Of a stretch of DNA of 64,000 nucleotides, positions 53,346-63,288 are shown piece by piece. The stretch covers positions 42,321 to 106,320 of the forward strand of contig JAMPFM010000002.1 of assembly GCA_023664455.1 (NCBI GenBank), in the 5' to 3' direction. The stretch's first letter is position 1, and each line of letters begins with the position of its first letter. This DNA comes from Blautia sp. Its GTDB lineage: Bacteria > Bacillota > Clostridia > Lachnospirales > Lachnospiraceae. Under the pieces are notes generated by a model. That model was not told the origin of the DNA and made no database searches. It worked only from the letters and a program-made list of their open reading frames with translations. A program made the translations under genes and the position numbers.

Positions 53346-54194
53346 CTAAATCGCAACCGGAATGTTTTCCACCTGCGGTCCCGTCTCATAATTTTCCAAA
53401 GATACGTCGTTTCTTGTAAATTGATAGAAATCTTTAATATCCGGGTTCAGCCGGAAAATGGGAGCGTCATAAACAGGGCGTTCTAGCAGCTCCCGAATAA
53501 TCGGGATATGCCTGTCATAAATGTGGGCGTCCGCAATGACATGGACAAGCTCACCAGCCTGCATGTCGCAGACCTGCGCCAGCATATGTACTAAAACCGC
53601 ATACTGTACCACATTCCAGTTGTTGGCGGTCAGCACGTCCTGGGAACGCTGATTGAGGATGGCATTCAGGGTCAGCCGCTCTTCGCCTTTTTGCTGGGTG
53701 ACGTTAAAAGTCATGCTGTAGGCGCAGGGATAGAGTCTCATTTCATGCAAATCCTGATGTACATAGAGATTCGTCATGATGCGCCTGCTGAAAGGATTGT
53801 GTTTCAAATCATAGATGACCCTGTCCACCTGATCCATCATGCCTTCCTGATATTGATGCTTCACGCCCATCTGATAACCGTAGGCTTTGCCGATGGAGCC
53901 TTCCTCGTCCGCCCATTCGTCCCATATATGGCTGTGCAAATCATGGATATTGTTCGATTTCTGCTGCCATATCCAGAGCATTTCGTCCGTCGCGCTCTTA
54001 ATTGCCGTCCTGCGCAGTGTGATGGCAGGAAATTCTTTCGACAAATCATATCGATTCACAACGCCGAATTTCTTTACCGTATAGGCGGGCGTGCCGTCCT
54101 CCCAGTGGGGTCTGACTTTTTCCCCCTCCGTGCTTGTCCCGTTTTCCAGGATATCCTGGCACATATTGATAAAAATGGTATCCGCTAAACTCAT
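53346..54194 (-). CDS. thyA: Thymidylate synthase
   Basis: Makes dTMP from dUMP with methylene-tetrahydrofolate. About 282 residues from the ATG at 54194. AITLRRTAIKSATDEMLWIWQ, SIGKAYGYQMG, NPFSRRIMTNLYV, the catalytic Cys in YPCAYSMTFNV, and NQRSQDVLTANNWNVVQYAVLVHMLAQ with the folate contacts; IADAHIYDRHI near the C-terminus. A TTG four codons earlier is an alternative start. GAGAAAGGCTTGG lies about 7-19 bases before the ATG, similar to the recurring leader. Operon thyA-folA. Confidence 0.96.
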   Translation of the reverse strand: MSLADTIFINMCQDILENGTSTEGEKVRPHWEDGTPAYTVKKFGVVNRYDLSKEFPAITLRRTAIKSATDEMLWIWQQKSNNIHDLHSHIWDEWADEEGSIGKAYGYQMGVKHQYQEGMMDQVDRVIYDLKHNPFSRRIMTNLYVHQDLHEMRLYPCAYSMTFNVTQQKGEERLTLNAILNQRSQDVLTANNWNVVQYAVLVHMLAQVCDMQAGELVHVIADAHIYDRHIPIIRELLERPVYDAPIFRLNPDIKDFYQFTRNDVSLENYETGPQVENIPVAI

Positions 54195-54254
54195 TTTCCC
54201 ATCCAAGCCTTTCTCTTCGTCCGCCTCTTCGTCATATGACGCGCCGCTTCTTTC

Positions 54255-55853
54255 TTATTTATCATATTTATCGCAAAGCGCGTTAATCTGATCCGCAAAC
54301 CTTGCCAACTCCTTATTGGCGCTGCCCTCATTCTTATAGATAACCGCAACAAGCCGCTGTCCAGCCGCCACAAGTCTTGCAAAGACGTCGGAAATACCAT
54401 GCAGCTTCTTCTTCAGAAGAACAGGCTCCGCCTCATAAATAAACCGGTTTTCCAATAAATCGTATCTTGTACCACTGTAAGGCGCATAAGCATTCATGCC
54501 ATATTCGATTTTCAGGCACTCCGTAAAAAGTTTACAGATACTGTCCTCACCATGTACGACGAAAACTTTATCCGGTTTTCTTTCAAAACCGTTGATAAAC
54601 CGGAGCAGTCCCGCCTTGTCCGCATGTCCACTCATGCCGATTAATTTTCCGATTTCCGCCCGGACTTCAATCACTTCGCCAAAAAGCTTCACGCTCTTTG
54701 CGCCTTCCACAATCGCCCTGCCCAGCGTCCCATTCGCCTGATAGCCGACAAACAAAATCGTACACTCCGGTCTCCACAGGTTATGTTTTAGATGATGTCT
54801 GATACGCCCCGCCTCACACATGCCGGAAGCGGAAATAATGACTTTGGGCGTATATTCAAAGTTAATCGCCTTAGATTCGTCGCTCGTAATCGCCAGATGC
54901 AGCCCCGGAAACGTCAGCGGATTAATCCCCCGCTTCACAAGCGCCAGCGCCTCTTCATCGAAACAGTCCACACTGTTGCGCCCGAAAATCCCGGTTGCCT
55001 CCACTGCAAGCGGACTATCCACATAGACCGGAAAGTCCTCATGCCCTTCCACGAGCCTGTCCTCTTTAATCTGACGCAGGAAATACAATAGTTCCTGGGT
55101 TCTTCCCACTGCAAAAGAAGGAATGACCACATTGCCGCCCCTGTCAAAAGTCTTCTTTAAAATCTTTACCAATTCCCCGATATAATCTATCTTCGTATCG
55201 CTATGGTTCCGGTTCCCGTAAGTGGATTCCATAACCACATAATCCGCCTCTTTCGTCCCTTTCGGGTCTTTGATCAGCGGCTGGTCGATGTTTCCGATAT
55301 CCCCTGAAAATACGAGTTTCTTCGTGACATCCCCTTCCGTCGCCCAGACCTCGATACTCGCCGAACCGAGCAGATGTCCGATATCCGTAAACCGAATCGA
55401 AACACCCGGACATACTTCTATGATTTTCTCATAACTGCAGGGAATCAGCCTTTTAATCACGCCGTCTGCATCTTCCATCTTATACAGAGGTTCGATTGGG
55501 GCGTTGTCCGCACTTCTTTTTGCCTTCCGGTTCTTCCACTCCGCCTCCTGCATCTGGATATGCGCACTGTCGCGTAACATAATGCTGCACAAATCCGCCG
55601 TCGCATCCGTCGTATAAATACTCCCCCGGAATCCTCTCGCATACAGAAACGGCAGCATCCCCGAATGGTCGATATGCGCATGGGTCAGTAAAATATAATC
55701 AATTAACGCAGGTTCTACAGGCAGCTTGCAGCTTTCAAACACCTGCGTCCCCTGCTCCATCCCGTAATCCACTAAAATATTCTTCTCATTTACACGAAGA
55801 TAATGACAGCTCCCCGTCACTTCATGGTCCGCTCCGATAAACATTAACTCCAT
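54255..55853 (-). CDS. Metallo-beta-lactamase/beta-CASP RNase-like protein
   Basis: 532 residues of the CPSF/YsgF-like class. Metal motifs: LTHAHIDHSGMLP (near 57), FTDIGHLLGSASIEV, FSGDIGNID. Beta-CASP motifs: ESTYGNR, VVIPSFAVGRTQELLY, MSGHADKAGLLRFI and FVVHGEDSICKLFTECL. Such proteins are RNA endo- or exonucleases. A roughly 60-residue C-terminal tail extends beyond the core. It precedes thyA with about 60 bases between and has AAAGGAG before the ATG. A TGGTATGAT extended -10 lies upstream. Substrate unknown. Confidence 0.9.
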   Translation of the reverse strand: MELMFIGADHEVTGSCHYLRVNEKNILVDYGMEQGTQVFESCKLPVEPALIDYILLTHAHIDHSGMLPFLYARGFRGSIYTTDATADLCSIMLRDSAHIQMQEAEWKNRKAKRSADNAPIEPLYKMEDADGVIKRLIPCSYEKIIEVCPGVSIRFTDIGHLLGSASIEVWATEGDVTKKLVFSGDIGNIDQPLIKDPKGTKEADYVVMESTYGNRNHSDTKIDYIGELVKILKKTFDRGGNVVIPSFAVGRTQELLYFLRQIKEDRLVEGHEDFPVYVDSPLAVEATGIFGRNSVDCFDEEALALVKRGINPLTFPGLHLAITSDESKAINFEYTPKVIISASGMCEAGRIRHHLKHNLWRPECTILFVGYQANGTLGRAIVEGAKSVKLFGEVIEVRAEIGKLIGMSGHADKAGLLRFINGFERKPDKVFVVHGEDSICKLFTECLKIEYGMNAYAPYSGTRYDLLENRFIYEAEPVLLKKKLHGISDVFARLVAAGQRLVAVIYKNEGSANKELARFADQINALCDKYDK

Positions 55854-55978
55854 AGGCAGGCTCCTTTCCGGCGATATAAATTTCTGCTATATATATCATA
55901 CCATTTTTCGACGAAAGCGTACAGTCAAAATCTAAAGAATTACATATGATAAGAATAAATATTCCTTGAGGTGGGATT

Positions 55979-56614
55979 ATGTTGCTTTCCATTCTGCCCA
56001 TGCTGCTCTTTTTGTTTGCCGTGTCGATTGACTCTCTGAGCGCGGGATTTGCTTACGGCGCTTCCAGGGTCCATATAAAACCGCTTGCCGGGGTGTTTCT
56101 TGTATTCGTTCCTTCTATTACAATTACGCTGATGACCAGAGTTGGCGCTTTGCTCTTTTCCTTATTTCCCGCGGGGCTTTTTTCGGCGCTTTCGTTTCTG
56201 CTGCTGTGCGTTCTTGGCTGCGAGAAACTCTTAGAAAGTCTGCTGCGGTATCTGTCCCGCAGATATCCGCATATCGTCGGCAACTGGGCGTGTAAAATCA
56301 AACAACTGAATATCATTTTTACGATTTACTTTTCCCCCGAAGACGCCAACCGGCAGGACGTTCAGGTTTTAAGCGCTAAGGAAGCTTTCTTTTTAAGCCT
56401 TGCCCTTTCCTTAGACAGCGTCCTTGCCAGTATGGCGTTTTCCTGTCAGGTCACTTCCCTGCTTCTGTTTTTCCTGCTGGCGTCCCTCTTCCACTTCCTG
56501 CTCTTTTTAACGGGCTTCCTATTGGGCGCGTTTGCCGCCAGAAAGTCTTCCAGGGATATGTCGTGGATTAGCGGGCTGTTTCTTCTGTTGCTTGCCTTCT
56601 GCACACTTGCATAG
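55979..56614 (+). CDS. ytaF: YtaF-like sporulation membrane protein
   Basis: 211 residues with about six membrane helices, MntP/YtaF family: LFLFAVSIDSLSAGFAYGASRVHI and LSLALSLDSVLASMAF each carry the repeated Asp-Ser segment of the family (probably a metal-exporter-like fold). YtaF itself is expressed in the mother cell in Bacillus; its role is unclear. GAGG lies before the ATG. A CATATGATA box at 55943-55951 resembles mother-cell -10 elements, without a clear -35. The last 47 bases overlap, tail to tail, the calcium-type ATPase on the other strand. Confidence 0.8.
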   Translation: MLLSILPMLLFLFAVSIDSLSAGFAYGASRVHIKPLAGVFLVFVPSITITLMTRVGALLFSLFPAGLFSALSFLLLCVLGCEKLLESLLRYLSRRYPHIVGNWACKIKQLNIIFTIYFSPEDANRQDVQVLSAKEAFFLSLALSLDSVLASMAFSCQVTSLLLFFLLASLFHFLLFLTGFLLGAFAARKSSRDMSWISGLFLLLLAFCTLA

Positions 56615-59318
56615 CCACTCTTTTTTCCATGCCGCCATGCACGGCGACAAGCAGCTCATGGACGATAACCGGCGTCAGGGACAAGGCAAGCAGCTGCATC
56701 CACTCCATTCCCCCCAATTTTATCGTACCGAACAGTACAATCAGCGGTTCCACTTCCGTCACGATAAACTGTAAAAAGAGTCCCAACGCCAACGCCAGCA
56801 GCATATACGGATTTTTCTTATGATTCATGCGGAAAATGGAGCGGTTTACATCCCGCATTCCTACCGCATGAAAGAGCTGGCTCATTCCCAATACCATAAA
56901 CGCGTGGGTCTGCGCCTTGGCTAACACGGTAGAGATCTGATAGCTTTGTATGATGTTATGTAAACTAATTGGAAGACCTTCCGCCACCAATCTGTCATAA
57001 GGCACTTTTAGAAAGGCTGCCAGACTGACGCCGCCTATGACCAGACCGTAGCAGAGGACACACAGCAGCCCGCCTTTCGCAAAAAGCGACTCCTCTTTCT
57101 TTCTGGGCGGCTCTTTCATCAGTAAATCCGTCTCATTGTCGTCCACCCCCAGCGCCAGCGCCGGCAAGGAATCCGTAATCAGATTAATCCAGAGAATGAA
57201 GCTTGCCTTCAGGGGGCTTGGAAAACCCGCGATGATAGTCACTAACATCGTCATAATCTCGCCCAGATTAGAGGAAAGCAGGAAAAGAACCGACTTTCTG
57301 ATATTTTCATAGATGCCCCTGCCTTCCCGGATGGCAAGATGGATGGTGGCAAAATTATCATCCATTAAGACAAAATCAGCGGCGTTTCTTGCAACGTCCG
57401 TTCCATTTTTTCCCATAGCAATCCCGATATCCGCCGCCTGCAGGGATGGCGCGTCATTCACACCGTCGCCTGTCATCGCCACGGTTTTGCCCAGTTTGCG
57501 GAAACCTTCGACGATTCTGACCTTATGCTCCGGCGTCACTCTGGCAAAGACTTTTAACTCTGGCAGTTTCCCCAGAAAAACGTTTTCTTCCATCCCGTCC
57601 AGCTCCCTTCCCGAAATACACTCTTTCATGGAAGATGCCAGTCCTAATTCTTTTGCAATGGAAAATGCCGTATTTCCGTGATCCCCAGTAATCATGACCG
57701 TATCTACACCTGCTTTTTCAAACTCCCTTACTGCCTCTACGGCTTCTGGTCTGACCGGGTCCTGTATTCCCACAAACCCAAGGAAGCAAAGCCTCTCTTC
57801 CCCCATATCCCCATCCGGATTCATGGCGATTCCCAACACCCGTCTGCCATCGTTCATCAGCTTGTCTAATACACGGTAAAGGGCTTCTTTGTCCCCTTCG
57901 CTTAATGTACACTTTTTCCCATCCTGATAAAAATAAGCGCAATTTGCCACGATTTTTTCCGCAGCGCCTTTAGAATAAGCAACCAGACTCCCATCTTTCC
58001 CAAATGCCAGATTGCAGGTGGTCATCATTTTTCTCTCGGAGTCAAATCCTTTCTCATCCTGTCTTGCACATTTTTCCCGCAGCATGGCAACCGGAACCGC
58101 GCATGTCTGCGCCAGATGGAGCAGCGCCATTTCCGTTGGATCCCCCCAATCCCCTTCGCCAGACGCTGCACCGTCATTACAGAGGATGCAGCCTAACATA
58201 AAATGCGCTTTTTCACTGTCCATTCCTGTCGTCCCCTGCCAGAGCTGTCCCGTAAAAAATTCTGAAAACTTTGCGGCATCTATCATCCTGCCATCCAGAT
58301 AACATTCCGTAACCGTCATCTTATTCTGGGTCAGTGTGCCCGTCTTGTCCGAGCAGACCACGTTGACCGCACCCAGAGTTTCCACGGAAGAAAGCTTCCT
58401 TACGATGGTCCTTGCTTTCACCATGCGCGATACGCTCAGGGCAAGCACGATAGTCACGATTGCCGGAAGCCCTTCCGGCACTGCCGCCACCGTCAGGGAT
58501 ACGGAAGTCAGGAGCATCTCACCGATATTGCGTTTCTGCAAAACCGCTATGAAAAACAGCAAGGCGCAGATTCCCACGGCAAGGATACTCAGCGCTTTGC
58601 CAAGCTCTCCCAATTTCAGCTGAAGGGGCGTCAGTTTCTCCTCGCTTCCATGAAGCATGTCTGCTATGTGTCCGATCCGGGTATCCATACCGATCGCCGT
58701 GACGATACCCATGCCCCTTCCCCGCGTCACAAAAGTGGACATATATGCCATATTGGCGCAGCTATTGTCCCCCTGCATACTTGCTACATAGTCTGCATTC
58801 TTCTCAATCGGTGCAGACTCTCCTGTAAGGGTAGACTCTTCTATCTGCATTCCCTGTGTTTCCAACAAACGTAAATCGGCGGGAATCATATTTCCGGCTT
58901 CCAGCAGCACGATATCACCTACCGTCAGTTCTTCGGCGGATATTTTCATGGTCTTTCCTTCCCGGATGACGATGGCCTGCGGACTCGATATCTTCTTTAA
59001 GGCTTCCACCGCCTTCCCTGCCTTACCTTCCTGAATCACGCCGATTGCCGCATTTAAGACCACTACCGTAATAATAATCATAGCGTCGCCGACTTCCCCT
59101 AACAGGATAGAAATCGCCATCGCCGCAATCAGAATCAGAATCAGGGGGTCGTTTAACTGCCCAAGTATCATCCGCCAAACCGTTTTCTTTTCCTGGTCCT
59201 TTAGACAATTAGGTCCCTGCTTCGCCCTCCGTGTAAGGACCTCCCGCCCATCCAGTCCTTTCTTTCTATCAGACGTTAACAGCCTGATAGTCTCTGAAGC
59301 CGTTTTCATTTCATACAT
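56568..59318 (-). CDS. Calcium-type P-ATPase (P2A)
   Basis: About 916 residues from the ATG at 59318 (GGGGGAAAGCGT site). N-terminal cation-ATPase domain (LTRRAKQGPNCL), TGES loop (ESTLTGESAPI), phosphorylation site CSDKTGTLTQNKMTV, ATP site KGAAEKIVANC, hinge VAMTGDGVNDAPSLQAADIGIAMG, and about ten membrane helices including VPEGLPAIVTIVLALSVSRM, whose Glu binds calcium in the family, and NLITDSLPALALGVDDNE. Most likely exports calcium from the cytosol. Its tail overlaps the YtaF-like gene and its promoter side faces the greA terminator. Confidence 0.93.
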   Translation of the reverse strand: MYEMKTASETIRLLTSDRKKGLDGREVLTRRAKQGPNCLKDQEKKTVWRMILGQLNDPLILILIAAMAISILLGEVGDAMIIITVVVLNAAIGVIQEGKAGKAVEALKKISSPQAIVIREGKTMKISAEELTVGDIVLLEAGNMIPADLRLLETQGMQIEESTLTGESAPIEKNADYVASMQGDNSCANMAYMSTFVTRGRGMGIVTAIGMDTRIGHIADMLHGSEEKLTPLQLKLGELGKALSILAVGICALLFFIAVLQKRNIGEMLLTSVSLTVAAVPEGLPAIVTIVLALSVSRMVKARTIVRKLSSVETLGAVNVVCSDKTGTLTQNKMTVTECYLDGRMIDAAKFSEFFTGQLWQGTTGMDSEKAHFMLGCILCNDGAASGEGDWGDPTEMALLHLAQTCAVPVAMLREKCARQDEKGFDSERKMMTTCNLAFGKDGSLVAYSKGAAEKIVANCAYFYQDGKKCTLSEGDKEALYRVLDKLMNDGRRVLGIAMNPDGDMGEERLCFLGFVGIQDPVRPEAVEAVREFEKAGVDTVMITGDHGNTAFSIAKELGLASSMKECISGRELDGMEENVFLGKLPELKVFARVTPEHKVRIVEGFRKLGKTVAMTGDGVNDAPSLQAADIGIAMGKNGTDVARNAADFVLMDDNFATIHLAIREGRGIYENIRKSVLFLLSSNLGEIMTMLVTIIAGFPSPLKASFILWINLITDSLPALALGVDDNETDLLMKEPPRKKEESLFAKGGLLCVLCYGLVIGGVSLAAFLKVPYDRLVAEGLPISLHNIIQSYQISTVLAKAQTHAFMVLGMSQLFHAVGMRDVNRSIFRMNHKKNPYMLLALALGLFLQFIVTEVEPLIVLFGTIKLGGMEWMQLLALSLTPVIVHELLVAVHGGMEKRVAMQVCRRQATEETAR

Positions 59319-59386
59319 ACGCTTTCCCCCTATAACATGTCCGTTTCTATACCTTATGCTTGTTCGGGAAAAGTTATGCCACACCA

Positions 59387-59425
59387 AAAAAATTCCCACA
59401 AGGGCAAAACTCTGCCCTTGTGGGA
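59387..59425 (-). terminator. Terminator of the glgC-glgD-greA operon
   Basis: CCCACAAGGGCAGAG/CCCTTGTGGG: a 13-pair stem followed by ATTTTTTT on the minus strand, 15 bases after greA. Confidence 0.95.
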
Positions 59426-59440
59426 GTCTTTCAATTTTAA

Positions 59441-59944
59441 TTAGAAACTTCGCAGTTTATCCGTTCCGTCGTCTATCGTATTCTCGATAGAGCGGATGAC
59501 CACATAATAACCGTATCCTGCATTGACTTCTACATAAACCCTGTCGCCAGCTTTATGTCCAAGAAGCGCCTTGCCCAAAGGCGACTCGGTACTGATAAGG
59601 CCTTCCAGCGAGTTACCCCGGACAGTCGTCACCAGTTTATAGGTTTCGGTTATGTCATCTTCCTCGAAATAGACTTCCACCGTATTGTTCATGCCGACTT
59701 CATCTTCTGCGGATTCATCGGAAACCACCACCGCCGTTTTTATCATCCTTTCCAGATAGCGGATACGGCTCTCATTCTGATTCTTCACTTTCTTAGCGGC
59801 ATGATACTCGAAATTTTCGCTCAGATCGCCATGCGCCCGCGCCTGTTTCACATCTTCGAGGGCTTCTTTGCGCACGACAACCTTACGGTATTCGATTTCT
59901 TCCTGCATCTTTTCGATATCCTGACGGGTCAATTCATTATGCAT
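59441..59944 (-). CDS. greA: Transcription elongation factor GreA
   Basis: Binds the RNA polymerase secondary channel and triggers cleavage of backtracked RNA. 167 residues: N-terminal coiled coil with RQDIEKMQEEIEYRK and the tip acidic pair in ARAHGDLSENFEYHAAK, C-terminal FKBP-like domain ending LGKALLGHKAGDRVYVEV. GGAAGGAG precedes the ATG. It lies 53 bases after glgD, probably read from the same transcript, an unusual partner for glycogen genes. Confidence 0.95.
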   Translation of the reverse strand: MHNELTRQDIEKMQEEIEYRKVVVRKEALEDVKQARAHGDLSENFEYHAAKKVKNQNESRIRYLERMIKTAVVVSDESAEDEVGMNNTVEVYFEEDDITETYKLVTTVRGNSLEGLISTESPLGKALLGHKAGDRVYVEVNAGYGYYVVIRSIENTIDDGTDKLRSF

Positions 59945-59997
59945 GGATGTTTACTCCTTCCAGATGGGAATCGTCAATACTGCCCAGACGTCCCAAA

Positions 59998-61143
59998 CTA
60001 GACGGTCTGGAATTTACCGATATAAACCGGAAACGTATCCGTTCCTTTCATTTCTTTGCCTGCGGTCACAGTAACATTTTTATCCGTAACAAGATACTCG
60101 ATATCCGCGCCCGCTTCCACTACCGTATTCTGCATCAGGACACAATTTTTCACCTTCGCGCCCTTGCCAATCTTCACGCCCCTGAAAAGTACGCTGTTTT
60201 CTACCTCTCCTTCAATCACGCAGCCGTCCGCCGCCATGACTTCCTGCACTTTCGCCCCTTCGATATAACGGGTCGGGTCGCCGCCATGCAGCTTCGTATA
60301 AATCGGCGGTCCAGAGAACAAGGCGTCCAGATTATAATCATCCAGAAGTTTCATATTTTCGTCAAAGTAGCTCTTCATGCCGCTGATACGCGCCACATAG
60401 CCCGTATACTTATAAGCCTGTACGTTTAACTGACTCAGACGCGGCAGTATCACGTCCCGCTCGAAATAATGCTGTCCATGAATAAACGCCGTATCAATCA
60501 GCTCTACAAGTAAATCTTTTTCAATGATATAAATATTCATCGAGAAATTCTGGACGCCCGCTTCCTTCGGATTCACATAAATCTTCGTAATCCTGCCATC
60601 CTCAATATCAAACGTATAATAAAAGCCCTTATCGTTCGCCTTAGAATCCCTGATATTCCCCGGAAGCTCCTGCTCATTATAGGCAATCGTCACATCGGCG
60701 CCGCTGTCGATATGCGCCTGAAGCATCGCCTTGAAATCAAAATTCACCGCCATATTGGTATCCGTCAATATCACATACTTCTCTTTCTGGTCGCGGATAA
60801 AATTCAGAATCCCCGCCAGCGCTTCCACACGCCCGGTATAAGGCTTGGAATCCTTCTCCGCAAAAGGCGGGAAAATATTGAGTCCGCCATTCTTACGCAC
60901 CAGATCCCACTCACGCCCGGAGCCCAGATGATCCATCAGGGAATGATAGTTGTTGTTTACCATGATGGAAACATTATCCACGTCACAGTTGGTCATACTG
61001 GATAAGATGAAGTCAATCAGACGGTAACGGCTGGCGAAAGGGATGGACGCCATCAGCCGGACATTGACTAATTCCGGCACCAGCGCGTCGTAACTATTGG
61101 GGAACAAAATGCCCATTGCACTCTTTTCATTAGAATTTAACAT
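59998..61143 (-). CDS. glgD: ADP-glucose pyrophosphorylase regulatory subunit GlgD
   Basis: 381 residues. Related to GlgC but the N-terminal GGxGxRL nucleotide loop is absent ([41 protein letters not shown]), so it is the non-catalytic partner of the Firmicute heteromeric enzyme. The C-terminal beta-helix is present ([28 protein letters not shown]). The ATG at 61143 overlaps the glgC stop by seven bases (ATGTTAA), giving translational coupling and a fixed subunit ratio. Confidence 0.94.
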   Translation of the reverse strand: MLNSNEKSAMGILFPNSYDALVPELVNVRLMASIPFASRYRLIDFILSSMTNCDVDNVSIMVNNNYHSLMDHLGSGREWDLVRKNGGLNIFPPFAEKDSKPYTGRVEALAGILNFIRDQKEKYVILTDTNMAVNFDFKAMLQAHIDSGADVTIAYNEQELPGNIRDSKANDKGFYYTFDIEDGRITKIYVNPKEAGVQNFSMNIYIIEKDLLVELIDTAFIHGQHYFERDVILPRLSQLNVQAYKYTGYVARISGMKSYFDENMKLLDDYNLDALFSGPPIYTKLHGGDPTRYIEGAKVQEVMAADGCVIEGEVENSVLFRGVKIGKGAKVKNCVLMQNTVVEAGADIEYLVTDKNVTVTAGKEMKGTDTFPVYIGKFQTV

Positions 61144-62345
61144 ACCTCTTCACCGCCTTCCACATTTCTATTCACCATTGCCTTCGCACCGATTCTGGCA
61201 TTTTCGCCAATCGTAATGCCCGCGCCAATGGTTGCGACGTTATTCTCATCACCGGAAGGCATTTCACCTACTACGGCATTCTCACCAATGGTCACATTTT
61301 CCGCTATAATGCAGTGCCTTACAACAGCGCCCGCCTTAATCACCGTATTGCCCATAACAACCGCATCTTCTATCACTGCGCCCTTTTCTACCCGGACGCC
61401 TTCAAATAGAATCGAATGCTTGACGCAGCCCTTAATCCGGCATCCGTCAGTCACCATAGAATTTTCGATGACCGCGCCCGTGCTTACTTTGTGCCCGGTC
61501 ATCCCGCTCTTACGGCTGTATATTTTCCAATCTTCATCAAACAGGTTAATCCCACTATGCTCCGGGTCTAAAACTTCCATATTAGCTTCCCACAAAGACG
61601 TAATCGTGCCCACATCTTTCCAGTAGCCGCTGAAATGATAAGCATACATCCTGCGGTTATCCCGCAGAAGGTTGGGAATGATATTATTGCCAAAATCATT
61701 CTCTGAATCGGGATCCGCCTCGTCTTCTTCCAGGTACTGTTTTAAAATATCCCAGTTAAAGATATAAATACCCATAGAAGCCAGATTGGACTTAGGCTCT
61801 TTCGGTTTCTCCTGAAATTCCGTAATCCTGTCATTCCCATCCGCTACCATGAGACCGAAACGGGACGCTTCTTCCCAGGGGACTTCCATGACGGCTACGC
61901 TGAACTCCGCATCTTTTTCCTTATGGAAACGCAGAAAATCGCTGTAATCCTGTTTACAAATCTGATCCCCCGATAAAATAATGACATATTCGGGATCATA
62001 TCTCTCTATAAAAGAAAGATTCTGATAAATTGCATTCGCCGTTCCCTTATACCAATCGGATTTATTCGCCTTCTGATAAGGCGGCAGGACATGTACGCCC
62101 CCATACAGCCTATCCAGATCCCAGGGTTGTCCGTTTCCAATGTACTCATTCAGCACGAGTGGCTGATATTGCGTCAGGATTCCTACCGTATCAATCCCCG
62201 AATTGACACAGTTAGACAACGGAAAATCTATGATACGGTATTTCCCGCCAAAAGGAACAGCTGGTTTTGCCAGCTTCTCTGTCAGCGCGTACAAGCGGGA
62301 ACCTTGTCCGCCGGCGAGAAGCATCGCAATCATTTCTTTTGCCAT
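61137..62345 (-). CDS. glgC: ADP-glucose pyrophosphorylase GlgC
   Basis: Makes ADP-glucose for glycogen. 402 residues from the ATG at 62345 after [86 protein letters not shown]-like FQEKPKEP, and hexapeptide repeats at the end. Followed at once by glgD. No glgA, glgB or glgP is in the window. A TATAAT box upstream (62377-62382) has only a poor -35. Confidence 0.95.
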   Translation of the reverse strand: MAKEMIAMLLAGGQGSRLYALTEKLAKPAVPFGGKYRIIDFPLSNCVNSGIDTVGILTQYQPLVLNEYIGNGQPWDLDRLYGGVHVLPPYQKANKSDWYKGTANAIYQNLSFIERYDPEYVIILSGDQICKQDYSDFLRFHKEKDAEFSVAVMEVPWEEASRFGLMVADGNDRITEFQEKPKEPKSNLASMGIYIFNWDILKQYLEEDEADPDSENDFGNNIIPNLLRDNRRMYAYHFSGYWKDVGTITSLWEANMEVLDPEHSGINLFDEDWKIYSRKSGMTGHKVSTGAVIENSMVTDGCRIKGCVKHSILFEGVRVEKGAVIEDAVVMGNTVIKAGAVVRHCIIAENVTIGENAVVGEMPSGDENNVATIGAGITIGENARIGAKAMVNRNVEGGEEVC

Positions 62346-62511
62346 AATGTTACCCTCCTTCAATACCTTTAGGAAAATTATACCTTAAAATTTGTAAAAA
62401 GAATAGTCTTTTTATTCAATTTATACAAATAGATTGATACAATTATCGGGTTTTTATCCGGCTTTCATCAGATTGCATCAAATTTCACCTGATTTCATGA
62501 CAGATACAATA

Positions 62512-62540
62512 TTGTAATGAAAATAAGGATGTGCTATAGT
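62512..62540 (+). promoter_or_regulatory. Promoter of the orphan gene at 62615
   Basis: TTGTAA, 17-base spacer, TATAGT, about 75 bases before the start. Upstream at about 62460-62500 there are several TTTCATCA/GATTTCATGA-like near-repeats that might bind a regulator. Confidence 0.55.
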
Positions 62541-62614
62541 TTTCTTAACAACAATACGGAATCATGAATCCGGCAACTATGACCATGACAGAGAATCAAG
62601 AGAGAAGGGATTTT

Positions 62615-63283
62615 ATGAATATTCATCCTACAACCGCTATCAATAACGCCAATTTTTATTCCAAACAAGGCAAAGAGCTGCAGCAGCCGGAAAGGGAAGC
62701 CTTGCAGACTGACGGGCAGGGTTCGGATAAAGCGCTTCTCACGCGGCAAAAGGTAGTTTTTACAAACGGCTCCCATATCAGCAAAGCGCTGGCGGATGGC
62801 AAGATAACCGTGGACGGTGTTTCCATCGATTTATCCGAGGACGCGCTGCGTGCGCTTTCCGAAGCCCAGGATAAACTCTATGCCGACCGGGAAGCGGAAG
62901 CTGCTCGTTATATGGCTGAGTTTAGCAGCTACGCCGCCAGGCGTCAGCAGGAAATGTCCGAGGATACGACGGAAGATATGGCAAAAGCCTTGGAAACCGC
63001 AAGAAGAATCGCCAGAGGGGACATCGTACCGGCAATCGATGAAAAAAAGCTCCTCGAATATGATGCAGAGCTTTATCAGATAGCCAAAAACGCGGCGATG
63101 CTTCATGCTATGGAAGAACACAGGAAAGACAAATCGCTTTATGAAGAAAAAGAAGAAAAACGCGAATACACAGACCCGGAAGCAGAAACCGAGCCAATCC
63201 AGAAATACGGTGTAGAGCTGGAAGTTTCCTTAGGAGAAACTCCTGCGGTCACGAATGTGACAGAAGGACCGGTAACGGAGTGA
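62615..63283 (+). CDS. Uncharacterised hydrophilic protein
   Basis: 222 residues from the ATG at 62615 (AGAAGGGA site); an ATG 17 codons earlier has no ribosome site. No family recognised. Highly charged and helical, no signal peptide and no membrane helix: N-terminus polar, then VVFTNGSHISKALADGKITVDGVSIDLSEDALRALSEAQDKLYADREAEAARYMAEF, a Glu/Lys-rich coiled region near 185, and an acidic C-terminal part. Its own promoter. It converges on the PepSY lipoprotein gene with 5 bases between, and no terminator hairpin is visible in that gap. Confidence 0.7.
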   Translation: MNIHPTTAINNANFYSKQGKELQQPEREALQTDGQGSDKALLTRQKVVFTNGSHISKALADGKITVDGVSIDLSEDALRALSEAQDKLYADREAEAARYMAEFSSYAARRQQEMSEDTTEDMAKALETARRIARGDIVPAIDEKKLLEYDAELYQIAKNAAMLHAMEEHRKDKSLYEEKEEKREYTDPEAETEPIQKYGVELEVSLGETPAVTNVTEGPVTE

Positions 63284-63288
63284 TTTCT

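Noticed and set aside
53303-53389. A longer dihydrofolate reductase starting at 53389
   Set aside because: The added Arg-rich residues come from the end of thyA; the start at 53302 gives the standard DHFR N-terminus.
60900-61143. GlgD as a decayed GlgC because the GGxGxRL loop is missing
   Set aside because: This is the known feature of the Firmicute GlgD subunit, and the gene is intact and coupled to glgC.
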